A DNA stretch of 64,000 nucleotides from NCBI GenBank assembly GCA_033065855.1, contig JAVXUO010002537.1:279443-343442 (forward strand), given 5' to 3'. A program made the position numbers and the translations under genes. The notes below the pieces were generated by a model. The model saw nothing but the letters and a program-made list of their open reading frames with translations. It was not told the origin of the DNA and ran no database searches. Positions 21,924 to 33,006 of the stretch are shown here, piece by piece (position 1 is the stretch's first letter; each line of letters opens with the position of its first letter). Source of the stretch: Escallonia rubra (lineage: Eukaryota; Streptophyta; Magnoliopsida; Escalloniales; Escalloniaceae).

Positions 21924-23870
21924 TGTTGGCTACGTTAATGTCATTTTTACTGTGACTAATAAAATATGGACACGTGGATGACAGAGAATGGTAACTATAA
22001 GGGCACACATACATCTGGGAAGTGGGCATAACTGCTAGGAAGTTATTGAAGACGCTACCAGTTGTCAAGATATAAATGACAAGGTTAGGAGGTTCAGTAT
22101 GATTGAACAGGAAATTAAGATTTGCACCAAATTGCACAAGGGAAACACTGTCCGCAAAAACGAGGCAATCATAGTAACAGTTGACAAGTCGTTTCCAAGA
22201 TTGAATGAACGATGACAGCTGTCAACAAAAGTGAGGTGGTCGATAGAAGCAATTGACAAACATACTGCATGAAGGAAGATAATTGTCAATAGGAGCGAGT
22301 TGATCAATAGAAATGGTTGACATGAAGTTTTCAGCAAAGGATTGGAATGAACGGTTATGTAAAATCAAGTAATGATTGCTAACAAATGAGTATGAAAGGA
22401 AGAAAAGAGCAACAGGACAAGGGGTCGCAAAATTGACAAATAAACTTGAAGAAATCAAGTCTGGAGGCTATCAGCTTTATTTTTCCTTTATCTTTGTCAA
22501 AATTTCCACATGAGCTGCCTTGTATCGAAAGGGAGTCTTGTCTTTCGTCGTATAAATTTCTAGTGTTTTGTAAAAGTACTTTTTATTTTGTGGACATCTT
22601 TATTAACTTTATTAAAGTTTCTATTTTTAGTAAAGTTTTCGTTTTTAGTGAAGTCCTCAGGCCCAAGGGCCAAAAAGATCTCATACTTTTAATCGATTGT
22701 GTCACAGGTGCACAAATTGGTTGTGTGTATGCCCACAACACAAATAGTTAGGTGAGAGATAATTTAGGCCCATGGATTCTATTTATATTTTTAAGAAGTT
22801 TTCTTGTTGAGTAAGTTAGCTAACTCCCTATGCTTTATTTTATTTTAATTTATTTTTCATGTTAGATATGTTAGCATACTCCCTGAGCCACGTTATTATT
22901 ATTAGAAAAGGCATGTTCCCATTAAGTTATTTGTCTTTAGTCATAAGATTTGTAGACACCACATTTTTGTAATCTTAGTTTATCCCTTTTTATTTAGTCT
23001 TCGTCGTTGGACTTTACTGGTAATTAAGCTTATTATTATTATGAATTTTGGCCTAGTAATATGATAAGTATACTTTATTTAATTAAGTCCAATCCCATAA
23101 ATGGCACAATCCAGTCATGGTCCTAGGTGAGTCCAGTCCAGCTGGTTAAACCAGTCCAACTTGTTAGGTTTAACCCTAGTTAGGAGATTTTGACTTGATT
23201 AAGATGACTCAGGAGTGATTTGTTATTAATCCTTGATTTCTTTAGTATACATGTAACTTGAAAATAATTCTCAAATCTGTATGTCTCTTTTAGATATGTT
23301 TACCTAATTTAGGACAATTAGTTTTCCTCAAATTCAAAAAATAATCTTATTTAATTAAGGGTGAACCAAAAACTAGTAGGTTGAATTGTTTTTCGATCTT
23401 TGATAAAGTCATTATTTTGCTCTAGTAGAGATAAAAGACTCTAAAAACTCTTCTTTGCCATTTTTCGCCAGCCCTTGATCATTATAAATTGAGCCTTGAG
23501 CTATAGAATTTGTGGGGAAAGGGGGGGGGGGGTGTTCCCAGTTGACTTCTTTCTAGAAATCTTGGACCCTTCTTCATTGACTTGGTGCATTATTTCTAAT
23601 GAGTACCTTAAAACATCATAAAATATAATTCCCAACCCATAACCTCCCAATCTACTTGTATTGTGGATCCATCTTAACGTCATTCCAAGTAATCTAAGAC
23701 AATATCGTCTCGAGGTATATTTTATCTCGCTCTATAGATTATGAGTCTCTAGAGTTCTCTCTTCCCTGCGACTATTTCACGGTCAAACATTTCGTAGTCA
23801 TAAAAAGAGTCAATTTCGTTTAATTGGAAAGAGTCTTGTTAAACACAAAGATTTTTATTTTGGTTCGTCC
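21924..23870 (+). repeat. Probable 3' LTR of the Tat-like element
   Basis: It starts TGTTGGCTACG after the purine tract. A TATA box (TATAAAT, 22,551-22,557) lies in a plausible promoter setting. I see no coding blocks in it; the frames at 21,868-22,750 are unsupported. The right end is uncertain: a CA near 23,872 (TCGTCCACCA) is one candidate, just before the Del-like sequence. The matching 5' LTR would lie left of the window, so the LTR call cannot be confirmed here. A run of 12 G lies at about 23,521. Confidence 0.5.
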
Positions 23871-23899
23871 ACCAGATATCTAGGCCACTCTGACCCTGA

Positions 23900-25500
23900 T
23901 TTTGGGTTCAAACAAAGATCGAAATAGTCTGTGTGTGTTGGTTATAGGGCAGTGGGGTGTGTAATTGTTTGTGTGTGAGTGTGTGTGTGTAAAGGTGTAG
24001 GTACAGTGTGTGCAGAGTGTGTTTTGTGTGTGTTTATGTGTGTGTATGTGCTTCGAGCGTGTGAGTTTAGGTATAATTATGGATTGATGGTGTATGTACG
24101 TGGGTGCATAGGTAGAATGAGTGTGTTCTAATATGTGAAGTGTGTGTGGGTACGTGGAACTGAGTGTGTAGTGTGTGTTTGGTGTGTATTTGTAAATCCT
24201 ATCGATGCTCACCTATTATTGCATGCTAAGCAAATTCGATAATTATTTGCATTCTTTCTTTCGAATTGTTGTGGCCAAATTTGATAATTGTTCGTATTTG
24301 TTCTTGCTACTTGTTTGAGACTATCCTTGAATCATGGGTGATGAATTAATATCAGCATGTTTTAAATGTTATTGAAACACTAATTGATATCAGTTAATTG
24401 AATTCAGGTTGATGCTCATTTTTATTGCATGTCAAGCATTGAATTTATCGTTGATGCTATGGTTGTTGTTTTATGTGTTGAACTGGGGGTCTGTTCTGAG
24501 GGAAGCGTTATAAGGAAGGACTGCTACTGCTTTCTACAAGGAACGCAAGCTAGTTTCTTGATCGATGGAAAGGGCAAGTTATCATCGTATATCATGCATG
24601 TGTACACACTGTGCATTTGCTTAATGGCATTGCCTCTTGCCAAGATCAATATCTTTGAATTTGTTTACATTGTACTTTACAATGATTGTTTTGAGAATGA
24701 TGTTCAAATGAATGGCTTGTTATCTGCTTAAAGGAGATTGAGTGAAACTCTTCCCCACAATGTGATCAAACTGTTTGTAATTATCTGAAACATTTTCCAT
24801 ATTGTCTTTGAAATATCCCTATTCATTTTGAAATCCTTTGAAGAATCATCATTTCATTTTAAAACGATGACTTTGAAAATGATCTTCAAATGACCGTTTG
24901 GTATTTGGTTATAATTGTTAATGTTCGTTTGGGAATCTGGGATGATAGTTAATATTTGTTTTGGTGTCTGTCTATGATTGTCTTTGGTCATTTTTTGTAT
25001 ATGCTTATGACTGATTATGGTCGTTTTGGAATCTATCAAACTGTTCATAATTGTTGAAATGTTCCGAAACATTATAAAAATAAACTCTTTTGAATCGTTT
25101 GCAATTCTTTTGGTTGTTCCTTAAAAGACCTTACTAAGCTCTCAAAAGCTCACCCTTCGTTTGACTCCCTTCTACAGGTGATCAGCTGTAAAATGCTCGG
25201 GAATGGGTTTAGAGTCTGTATGAGATTCCAGTGAGCCCATCACTACTGTGTAGTGAGACCCTTGCGTAGGTCAGTACTGTTTACTCGTTCTATAAGAACT
25301 TGAGTTGTAAAGAACCCAAGTCTTAATAGTTAAAGTTTAGCAGTTTCGTAATCTTGTACTTTGAAGGGTTTGAGTTTATGTCTAGTTAGATGCTTTGAAG
25401 TATGTGTCAGTAAATAGGATTTGACATGTTTGATGTGAAGTGATAGGTTTACACTCTGGGAGTTCGAGGCAATGGAGCTCCATATTTCTAGGATATTACA
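23900..25500 (+). repeat. 5' LTR of Del-like element 2 (truncated, shortened)
   Basis: The 3' end is exact: GGATATTACA at 25,491-25,500, followed by a primer binding site. The sequence aligns with element 1 LTR from the GT-rich part (23,940-24,190), jumps to GATGCTCACC.TATT (like 8,553), and continues in parallel to the end. The first part of the LTR is missing, so the 5' limit (about 23,900) is approximate. Confidence 0.8.
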
Positions 25501-25502
25501 GC

Positions 25503-25514
25503 TGGTATCAAAAC
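25503..25514 (+). other. Primer binding site, element 2
   Basis: TGGTATCAAAAC follows two bases after the LTR end; the family site is TGGTATCAGAGC, so two positions have decayed. Confidence 0.75.
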
Positions 25515-25726
25515 AGTTCGGTCTTGTGGTATTAAGAGTATAAGTATATGATTTTGTAGGCACAAAACCACAGAGTATAGGTAACACAATTCTGTATAAT
25601 CGTATTTCGGTTAATGAGAGTGGGGTAGGATGATGGCAGATTTAAGTTGTCCGCCTTTAATTTGTAATTGTATGGTTCTTTAGACAGGTATTACTATAAC
25701 GTTGCTAACTGGTAATGGTATTAGTA

Positions 25727-27090
25727 TGGCTCGCACTTATAGCACTGGGGGTGAAGATAATATGGAGGGCCAGTAAGTCCCCGATATATGAGATTCCAAT
25801 AAGTTTGTATAAGATGAGTAGGGATCCTTTCCCCGGCATTGGAAAGACCTGACGAAACAATCCTTAAATTGGGAAATGTGCTATATGGAGGTTTTTATGA
25901 TTGTAGAGGGGCACCTCTACCTAATACGGAGGATAGCAAAATCCAGGACTGATGGTTGTGGTTCTTAACACTATGAACCAGATTCTGACTTGATGCCGCA
26001 GAATCCGGCTAACTAGCAGCAAGGAATACCGAATCCAGTCCCACCACAGCCACAACCTCAAGAAAAGAAAATTATGGGTGAGTTTAATGAACAAAATGCT
26101 ATAAGATTTAGGAGGTTATTGGACCCTACGGAGGCAGAGAACTGGATTAACAAATGGAGAAAGTTTTTTTTTTTTTAGCAATCTATTGCAGTGAGAACGA
26201 AAAGGTTTGGATTTTCTATCCATAAACTGAGAGATGAGGCCGATTAGTGCTGGCAAATGGTGGAAAGGAGTCTGACTCGTCAATAGTTGGATGAGATGAC
26301 TTGGGAACAATTCAGGAAATTATTCTTCAATCGGTATTTTTTTCAATGAGTTATCGTGAATAGACGTTGAGAGCATTTTCCAATGTGATACAAAAAGATC
26401 AAGAATCGGTAGATGAATTTGAAATGAGGTTTTAACGCCTCGCCAGATTTGTAATAAGGATGTTGCCAACGGAAAGGAGATAGATGTCGGAAGCCTGAGT
26501 GGGGGCTTACGCCTGACTAAGAGATGGATAGATTTTTGCTCGATTGATGAGCTATATGGAATGTCTTTACTTGGTACGTTCTTTGGAGCAGTCCAAGTCT
26601 GACAATAGAAGAAGGAATGAGCAAACATGGTGGACATAAGAGAGATAGGCAAGAGTCTTCCCAGGGCAGATTTGTAGGAGTTGATAGGCATCAGCAATTT
26701 TTCACAATCGTCACAGTAGGGTGCCCAAGCTCAAGGATAGGGCAGAGTCAGGGATTCAGGCCCGCATCAGCTTAGGGATTTAGACCTGGGCAGAGTTCTG
26801 GAATTCGATCAGGGCATGATATGGGGTTTAGAGGAGCGCGAGGTAGGCGCTCGATCAGTTTAGGGTACTAGACTTAGACCATCGCAGAGTTCTACAGTTC
26901 GACCTACACAGAATATTGGTCAGGGTGACAGGTTAGCTTTTATGGCTACCCCATGTGTCATGTGAGGGAGAATTCATGGTGGTTAGTCATGCTATAGATT
27001 TACCCGAGGCTGTTTTAGGGGTGGCAGTGTGGAATATCAGGTTCAAGACTGTCCAGTTGTTAAAAATAATCAGTCAACTTTCCGTCCCAC
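25727..27090 (+). pseudogene. Degenerate gag of Del-like element 2
   Basis: It starts MARTYSTGGEDNMEGQ at 25,727, the same start as element 1. AENWINKWRKF (about 26,131), FSIHKLRDEAD and DEMTWEQFRKLFFNRYF (about 26,210-26,340) are the core blocks. A knuckle-like region follows near 27,018. A 10-base poly-T interrupts it at about 26,167, and many stops occur. Confidence 0.78.
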
Positions 27091-27214
27091 ACCTACAGCT
27101 AGTGCATCGACAAGTAGTGTTCCTCGTCAAGGAAGATGACAAGGCCGTAAGGCCAGACTCAGCAGTCTCAAGTCTAGTAAAGGCAGAGGCCCAGATCATC
27201 AGCTTGACTTTATT

Positions 27215-27580
27215 CAATGTCTATTCAGGATGTCGCTGCATCCCATGACATGGTGTCAGATATACTACAGGTTAACCCATTAGATGCTCGTATATTATTT
27301 GATTCTGGAGCAGCATATTCTTTTGTATCCCTTACTTTGGCATAGCGATTGAGGGTGAAAACCCATCCTTAGGAACTGATCTTGTGATAAGTACTCCATT
27401 GGGAGAGTTTTTTACTGTTTCCACGATTCTCTGTAATTGTATTGTCCATGTAGGGGATAGAAATATTCTTGTGGATCTCATCCCATTTGTTGTTCGAGAC
27501 TTTGATATCATACTAGGCAGGGACTAGTTATCCTCTAATTACACATCCATAGATTGTTAGGAAAATCCCTAGTAGTGTTT
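27215..27580 (+). pseudogene. Degenerate protease of Del-like element 2
   Basis: The active-site block is better kept than in element 1: FDSGAAYSFVSLTLA near 27,300-27,345 retains D-S-G-A. A GTPLGE-like flap and a VDLIPFVVRDFDIILGRD block follow to about 27,530. It is broken by stops. Confidence 0.78.
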
Positions 27581-27886
27581 GGAAGCTCGTAAGTTCTGAG
27601 TAGTAGTTAAGTTAGTGATTTGATTTATGGGTGAGAATGGTGGTTTTGAGAAATGATTGTTGTTAAGTCTAAAAATTAGTTTGAGTGTACGATAAGAATT
27701 GTGGAATCTTACCTTGCCATCTCGTTCATTCTTTTGTATATTGGATTCAATTGCGACTTAATTGAATGCCAACTTGCTCTGAGACATCGGAGAAAATTTC
27801 ATTCATACTGAGTCATCTTAGTCCTTTTTAAAGATATTTATATGCTCCTTTTTAATCTATTTGAACTTGGTGGGATAGTAACTGAC
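27580..27886 (+). other. Filler of Del-like element 2, cut by a reversed LTR
   Basis: Sequence after protease matches 11,826-12,125 of element 1 (for example GAGTAGTAGTTAAGTTAGTG). It stops at CTGAC (27,882-27,886), where an opposite-strand Del-like LTR begins. No RT sequence is present. Confidence 0.75.
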
Positions 27887-30500
27887 TGTAATGCCCTGGG
27901 AATCCAGAGTTCCATCACCTCGAACTCCTGAAACGTTAACCTACCACATCACATCAAACCTGCCAAATCCTGTATATTAACACATGCTTTGAAGCATTTA
28001 ATCCGATATCAACTCAAATTCTTCAAATACAAGATTACGAAACTGCTTGGACTGAAACTATTAAAACATAGGTTCTTTACAAACTCGAGTCCTTATAGAA
28101 TGAGTCGACAATACAGACCCATGCAGGGGTCTCACTACATAGGACTCACTAAAATCTCACACAAACTGTAAACCATATTCCCGTGCATGCTACAGCTGAT
28201 CATTACCTGCAGAAAGGAGTCAAACGAAGGGTGAGCTTTTGAGAGCCCAGTAAGGTCGTACCAGGACAACCGAAAGAATTATAAAACGATTCAAAAGAAT
28301 CCAACCGACGATGATTTCCAAAATGACATTTCAAACGATCTAAATAACTCGATGATTTTTAAATTGATCAAAATTCATCATAAATAGATTCCAAAATAAA
28401 CAATAACAATCACGAAAGATTCCAAAACGATCATTGAAAGATCATTTCCAAAGCCACCATTCCAAAATACAATTATGGTTTTCAAAAGGATTTCAAAACG
28501 AGTTCAAAGGCAATCTGGGGAGGGATTCCAAACAAGCACAAACCATTTGAGACAACCCTTTCCAGTTATTTCCGTAACAGACACGGTAAGTTACAATGTC
28601 AATAAATTCAGAGATGTTGTTTCTGGGCGGTTGCGATGCCATTCAGGCAAAGCCAGTATGGTGTACACATACATGATGTACCAGAATAACTAGTCCCACT
28701 GAGTACTAGCCTGCGTTCCATACAGGATTCAAACCAGCCTTATATCGCCTCCCCACAAAACGGTTTCCCAGGTCAACACAAAATCAACAATATCAATGAA
28801 CATTAACATAAACTCAAATCATCGAAATCAATTCGGGTTTCAATAACAATAAACATACGCATATAAGTCATCACTCGCAATTCCAAAATAACCACAAACA
28901 AATAGTAAGAACGATTATGAATGGTTATTGAATTTAGGCATAACAGTTAAGAAGAAAGATGCAAACAATTATGGAATATGCCCAACATGCAATAACAGGG
29001 GAGCATCGATAAGATTTCCAAATAATCGATTCAGATTCAATATTGGGGTTATCTGGGAATTAACATGCTGATAGCGACACATAATTCACTGTTCGACATT
29101 AGTCATAAGTAATCAAGGGAGTACTTACAAGTACGATTTATCGAAATAAGGATTCGGACAGAAGTCGTTACCCAGGGTTCAGATAGAAACCCTTACCTGT
29201 ATTGGAAGGTAAGCTATGAAAGTTTGTTGCCTTAACCTAAACAGAATAATTAAATCATCAGAAACATAGCCTATGGTACAATATTATAACTTAATACGGA
29301 CTTAGGCATATTCCCAAAATAAACCTCCTTCACCGGGTATGCAAAATTACCAATATACCCATGGGGTGTGTAATTACCAAAAACACCCATCGCACCCTTA
29401 AATCACCAAAACAGTATTTCCGTAAGTAAAATCACTCAAATTACCTTATTATATGTGAATTTACCTAAAAATACCCTTCTTAGGTCAAATTACCAAAATA
29501 CCACCCGAGGGGTGGTAAATTACTAAAATACCCCTTCCCACACTTGAATCATAAAAATAGCCTTCCAGCAAGTAAAATCACTCAAACAACCTTATTGTAT
29601 GTGAATTACCTCAAAATGTCTTTTATAGATAAAATTACCAAAATACCCCCTTCAGAGTGGCAAATTATCAAAATACCCCTTAGGGGTTCCCGGCTCCGGA
29701 AAAATCTCAAAAATACTTTAAAATACTATTTTAAGCATCCTGAAATTATTTTTTGGGCTAAAAAGTATTTTAAAAAAAATTTGTCCCAAAATTTCGAACC
29801 GGTGTCTGGACCGAGCGCTTAGAGGCCAATTTCACAAAAAATACCTATCGGCCTCACAATGGCCTGAAATTTTAGAATATGAAACATATCAGTAAGTTAA
29901 GGTTCCCTAAAATTTTCCGATTAAAATAACTTAATTTTCTATGTCAATAATTCGAGAATTTTCTTTAATCGTTACCCTAATTTAGCATCCTTTGCGGATA
30001 CCGAAAAATTCCAGAGCCTACGTCTCATAAAAATAATAGGGGTTACTGTTTCGAACTTTTTTAATTTTAGTCCGAACTATTTATAAAAATTTATATGAAA
30101 CTGCCTAATTAATCTTTTACTTTTAGTGACGGAAAAGTCATTATTCAACCCCATTTGGATTAAACGCACACACTTTAACATCTTGAAAAGACACACATGT
30201 CTTCAACCTTGTTTCTTCTCCTGCCGAACACAAACACATACAACTCACTCACACATACAACCTCCTACACAACCCCACAGACTAACATACCTAAACATAT
30301 ATTCTAACACATCTAAAACCCACTTACACACACAATTCACGCACAATTACACACACAGTCCAAACCCGAAGCACACTCTATGCACCTACACATCTACATA
30401 CTGTAAACACAAATTTTCACCCACTTCCCAACCCAAACTCACTCATTCACACATTACGTTTATTCTCTCCGCTGCCGCTTAGGAATGTGTTAACTCAGCT
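27887..30500 (-). repeat. Del-like LTR on the minus strand (copy 3)
   Basis: Read on the minus strand this ends CTGGATTCCCAGGGCATTACA at 27,887. It shows the same landmarks as the element 1 LTR in reverse order: the AGCTGATCATTACCTGC region (28,191), the repeated ACCAAAATACCCC blocks (29,340-29,700), CACTAAAAG-like sequence and an AC-rich stretch (30,220-30,440). The LTR start (TGTAAT...) is missing. It fades out near 30,500, where copia-related sequence begins. It may be a solo or truncated LTR. Confidence 0.8.
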
Positions 30501-30559
30501 AGATGTCATCTTATTTATCTTCATCCTTATTTTTTCTCTCTTTATATTTTCTTTGTCAT

Positions 30560-30880
30560 CCTCGACTGAACACTTTCTTTCGAATGAAAATTTTTTAACT
30601 CTTTTTTTTTTGGCTCCTTTCATTCAAATAAATGTGGATTTATTCAAATGAAACGTTTCAAATAAATATTTCTTTCGATCGACCCAATAGTCATTTCCAG
30701 TCGTATGAAATCTCACTTCTGATTTTTTCAGTCGAAGGAAAACATCTTTCCCTTTGAATGAAAACTCTTTCGGTCGAATAAGAAATCATTTCATTCTGAT
30801 GAATCCTATCTCTTGAAGTTGCCTTTCATCTTCTGAACTCTTCATTCGCTCAAATCTCCTTTCATTCGAATGAAATATCT
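30560..30880. repeat. TTCATTCGAA-rich stretch upstream of the transposon gene
   Basis: Many copies of TTTCATTCGAA, TTCGAATGAA and related words occur here, some as perfect palindromes (TTCATTCGAATGAA at about 30,861). The same word is tandemly repeated in the LTR at 33,340-33,600. Confidence 0.75.
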
Positions 30881-30884
30881 TTGT

Positions 30885-30893
30885 CTATAAATT
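30885..30893 (+). promoter_or_regulatory. Probable TATA box
   Basis: CTATAAATT lies about 110 bases upstream of the ATG at 30,999, followed by a pyrimidine-rich leader. This fits a plant promoter internal to the element. There is no expression evidence. Confidence 0.5.
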
Positions 30894-30998
30894 CTTTCAA
30901 TTTTCACCGTTTACTTTTCACAGTCTCTACGTCATTGTCACAAAAAAAAAAATTAATCTTTTCATCCTCCTTCTCTTTGTTTCTTGTCTTCATCTGCC

Positions 30999-32749
30999 AT
31001 GGACGGACCATCCAAGCACCGACCACGTTTCAGACATCATCTCAGACTTCAAGAAGATATTTATAGTGAACCTGAAGTTATCCCAGTCCCGACTCATTGT
31101 AACATACGTTCCTCCTCTCAACCAATTGATCCCGCTGCACCTGCTCACTCAATCACTCCTACCGATCCCTCTCCTCGTACCTCTCGACACTCCAGATACC
31201 AATGTTCCCTCCTCCTCTTCTGCTCCTTCATCTAACGTCATCCATCATTTGCCTCATTTTTTTGAAACCATTGAAGGCCAAGTAAACTACTACACACGTT
31301 TTTTGCATGGGGTGCATATCTCTCCTTACCACACCTACTAAATACTACCCCCATTTAGTTAGAATGTTTTATGCCAACATGACATATAACTCAACCACTT
31401 CCATCTCTCTCCACACATTTGTCAATGGTGTGTCTATTCTACTTCTATAACCACAGTTCTCGAGTTTACCAACCAATCGTCCCTTGTTGTGTATCCGGGA
31501 AATTCATGGGCTATAGGCGGACTATTCTCCCCCCCCCCCCCAACAAATTCAAACACTATACAATGACCCCACTCTCCCTTCTGCCAAAAAACTTGTCCTT
31601 ACCAAGCTTTCCCCTCTGAATCGTGTTTTGCATTTAATTCTAGCATACAATCTTGCAGGCCGCACCGGCTCTTACGCTTCCTTTATTTATCCTGATATCA
31701 TTCTCCTTACTCATTTCATTCGAGGCTCTCCTTTAAATCTTGCGAGTATTGTGATGATGAACATGGATAACCGCAGAGATAAGCAAATTTCCCATCTTCC
31801 TTATGGCCATCTTCTCTCTAAAGTTTTTAAATATTTCCACATTCCCCTTTCCATCTCTGTCTCCGAGTGTGTCCTTATTTCCTCCTCCTATTGCCTCAAC
31901 CTCACCACTCTCTGTCGCGCTAACTTCATCATTAGATCAGACCCCACAACACATGCCTTGTCTTTTGAGAGAGCAGAACAGCCACAGTCACCTTCGCCAA
32001 CGCCTCGTGCACCCACTTTCTCCTCTGCACCAAGTGTCTCTTTGCCCCCACCTCTATCCTCCGACCCCGGTCCTTTTATGTCGCCTCCGTCTTTTGACCA
32101 CTTTTCAAAGTTCACTAGATGACTTTTCCAACTTCAATTTTGTTGAATTTCTACATTTTTATAGCTCCTCTCTCTCCGACCAGTCTCTCATATGTCTACC
32201 TCCATTCAACTTCCCCTTGTGTCGCAAACTGCTCTTGCCGCTATCGTCTCAGCCAACCAGACTGATCTCCTACACCATCTGTCTAGCCTCCAAAACTCCT
32301 CAAACCTACTTCTATCAAATCAAATGGACCTCCAAGAAATTTTGAATGATCTAGTCTCAAACGTTTCCAACCTTCTCGTCCCCCACTCTTCGACTATGGA
32401 CCGATTAACTCGTAAGCAACAGGATCTTCAGCGTCAGCATGAGACTGCTCTTCAAGAAAATCCTCACCAAGCTGAATTATCGTTATGTATCCTCACTGAG
32501 AAGAATCAATTTTTGGTGCATCAAATCTTTGACACATCTCATGGCTTTCGTGTTACTCGTCCTGACATTTTTCCATCCCAACATGGCAAAACCGATGGCA
32601 AGCAGTGGTTCTTCAATCCGAACATTCCCTATGCTCCACCACCGCTACGGTCGCCTCGTGTGGTCAAAATTGTCGAAGTATCTACCTCTGATCTTCCCTC
32701 GCCTCCGGATCCTTCCTCTTCTGCCCAGGGTGGACGTTGTCGCCACTAG
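30999..32749 (+). pseudogene. Putative plant transposon protein (env-position ORF), broken
   Basis: The ATG at 30,999 opens MDGPSKHRPRFRHHL. After a frame change near 31,190 come HFFETIEGQVNYYTRF, VRMFYANMTYN and VNGVSI (about 31,250-31,435). Then LTKLSPLNRVLHLILAYNL, LTHFIRGSPLNLA and LPYGHLLSKVFKYFHIPL run to about 31,860. This order fits the family named 'putative plant transposon protein domain'. A Pro/Ser-rich linker (31,920-32,115) and a helical C-terminal part from 32,192 (SSLQNSSNLLLSNQMDLQ) to the stop at 32,747 follow. The gene sits just upstream of a copia-type purine tract and LTR, the place of env-like genes in SIRE elements. Confidence 0.6.
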
Positions 32750-32979
32750 AAATTTTTTTAGGCCTTACTGTTTTCTGTCTTCGGTGCTTTCCTCGCGTTT
32801 TGAGTTGACAAAGGGAGAGAACAGTGTATATTATTTATTGTACATGAACTATGAACTGACTTTTGTAGTATTCTTTTTGGAAATATTCAACCGTTCATGA
32901 TCTTACATTTAGTTGCAATTAATTAATTTTTTCCCAGCTTCTTCCCTAAGGGAGTATGTTATGACATGTTAGATTAATG

Positions 32980-33006
32980 TATTGTCATCATCAAAAAGGG
33001 GGATAT
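32980..33006 (+). other. Purine-rich tract before the SIRE-type LTR
   Basis: CATCATCAAAAAGGGGGATAT precedes TGTTGAC. TCATCATCAAAAAGGGGGAGATTGT-like sequences are typical at this place in SIRE/Maximus Ty1/copia elements. Confidence 0.7.

Noticed and set aside
21868-22458. Overlapping 78-90 residue minus-strand frames
   Set aside because: They lie in the probable Tat-like LTR and show no family motif; treated as chance frames.
23880-24212. 110-residue minus-strand frame
   Set aside because: It is formed by the AC/GT-rich part of a Del-like LTR and shows low-complexity His-Thr periodicity.
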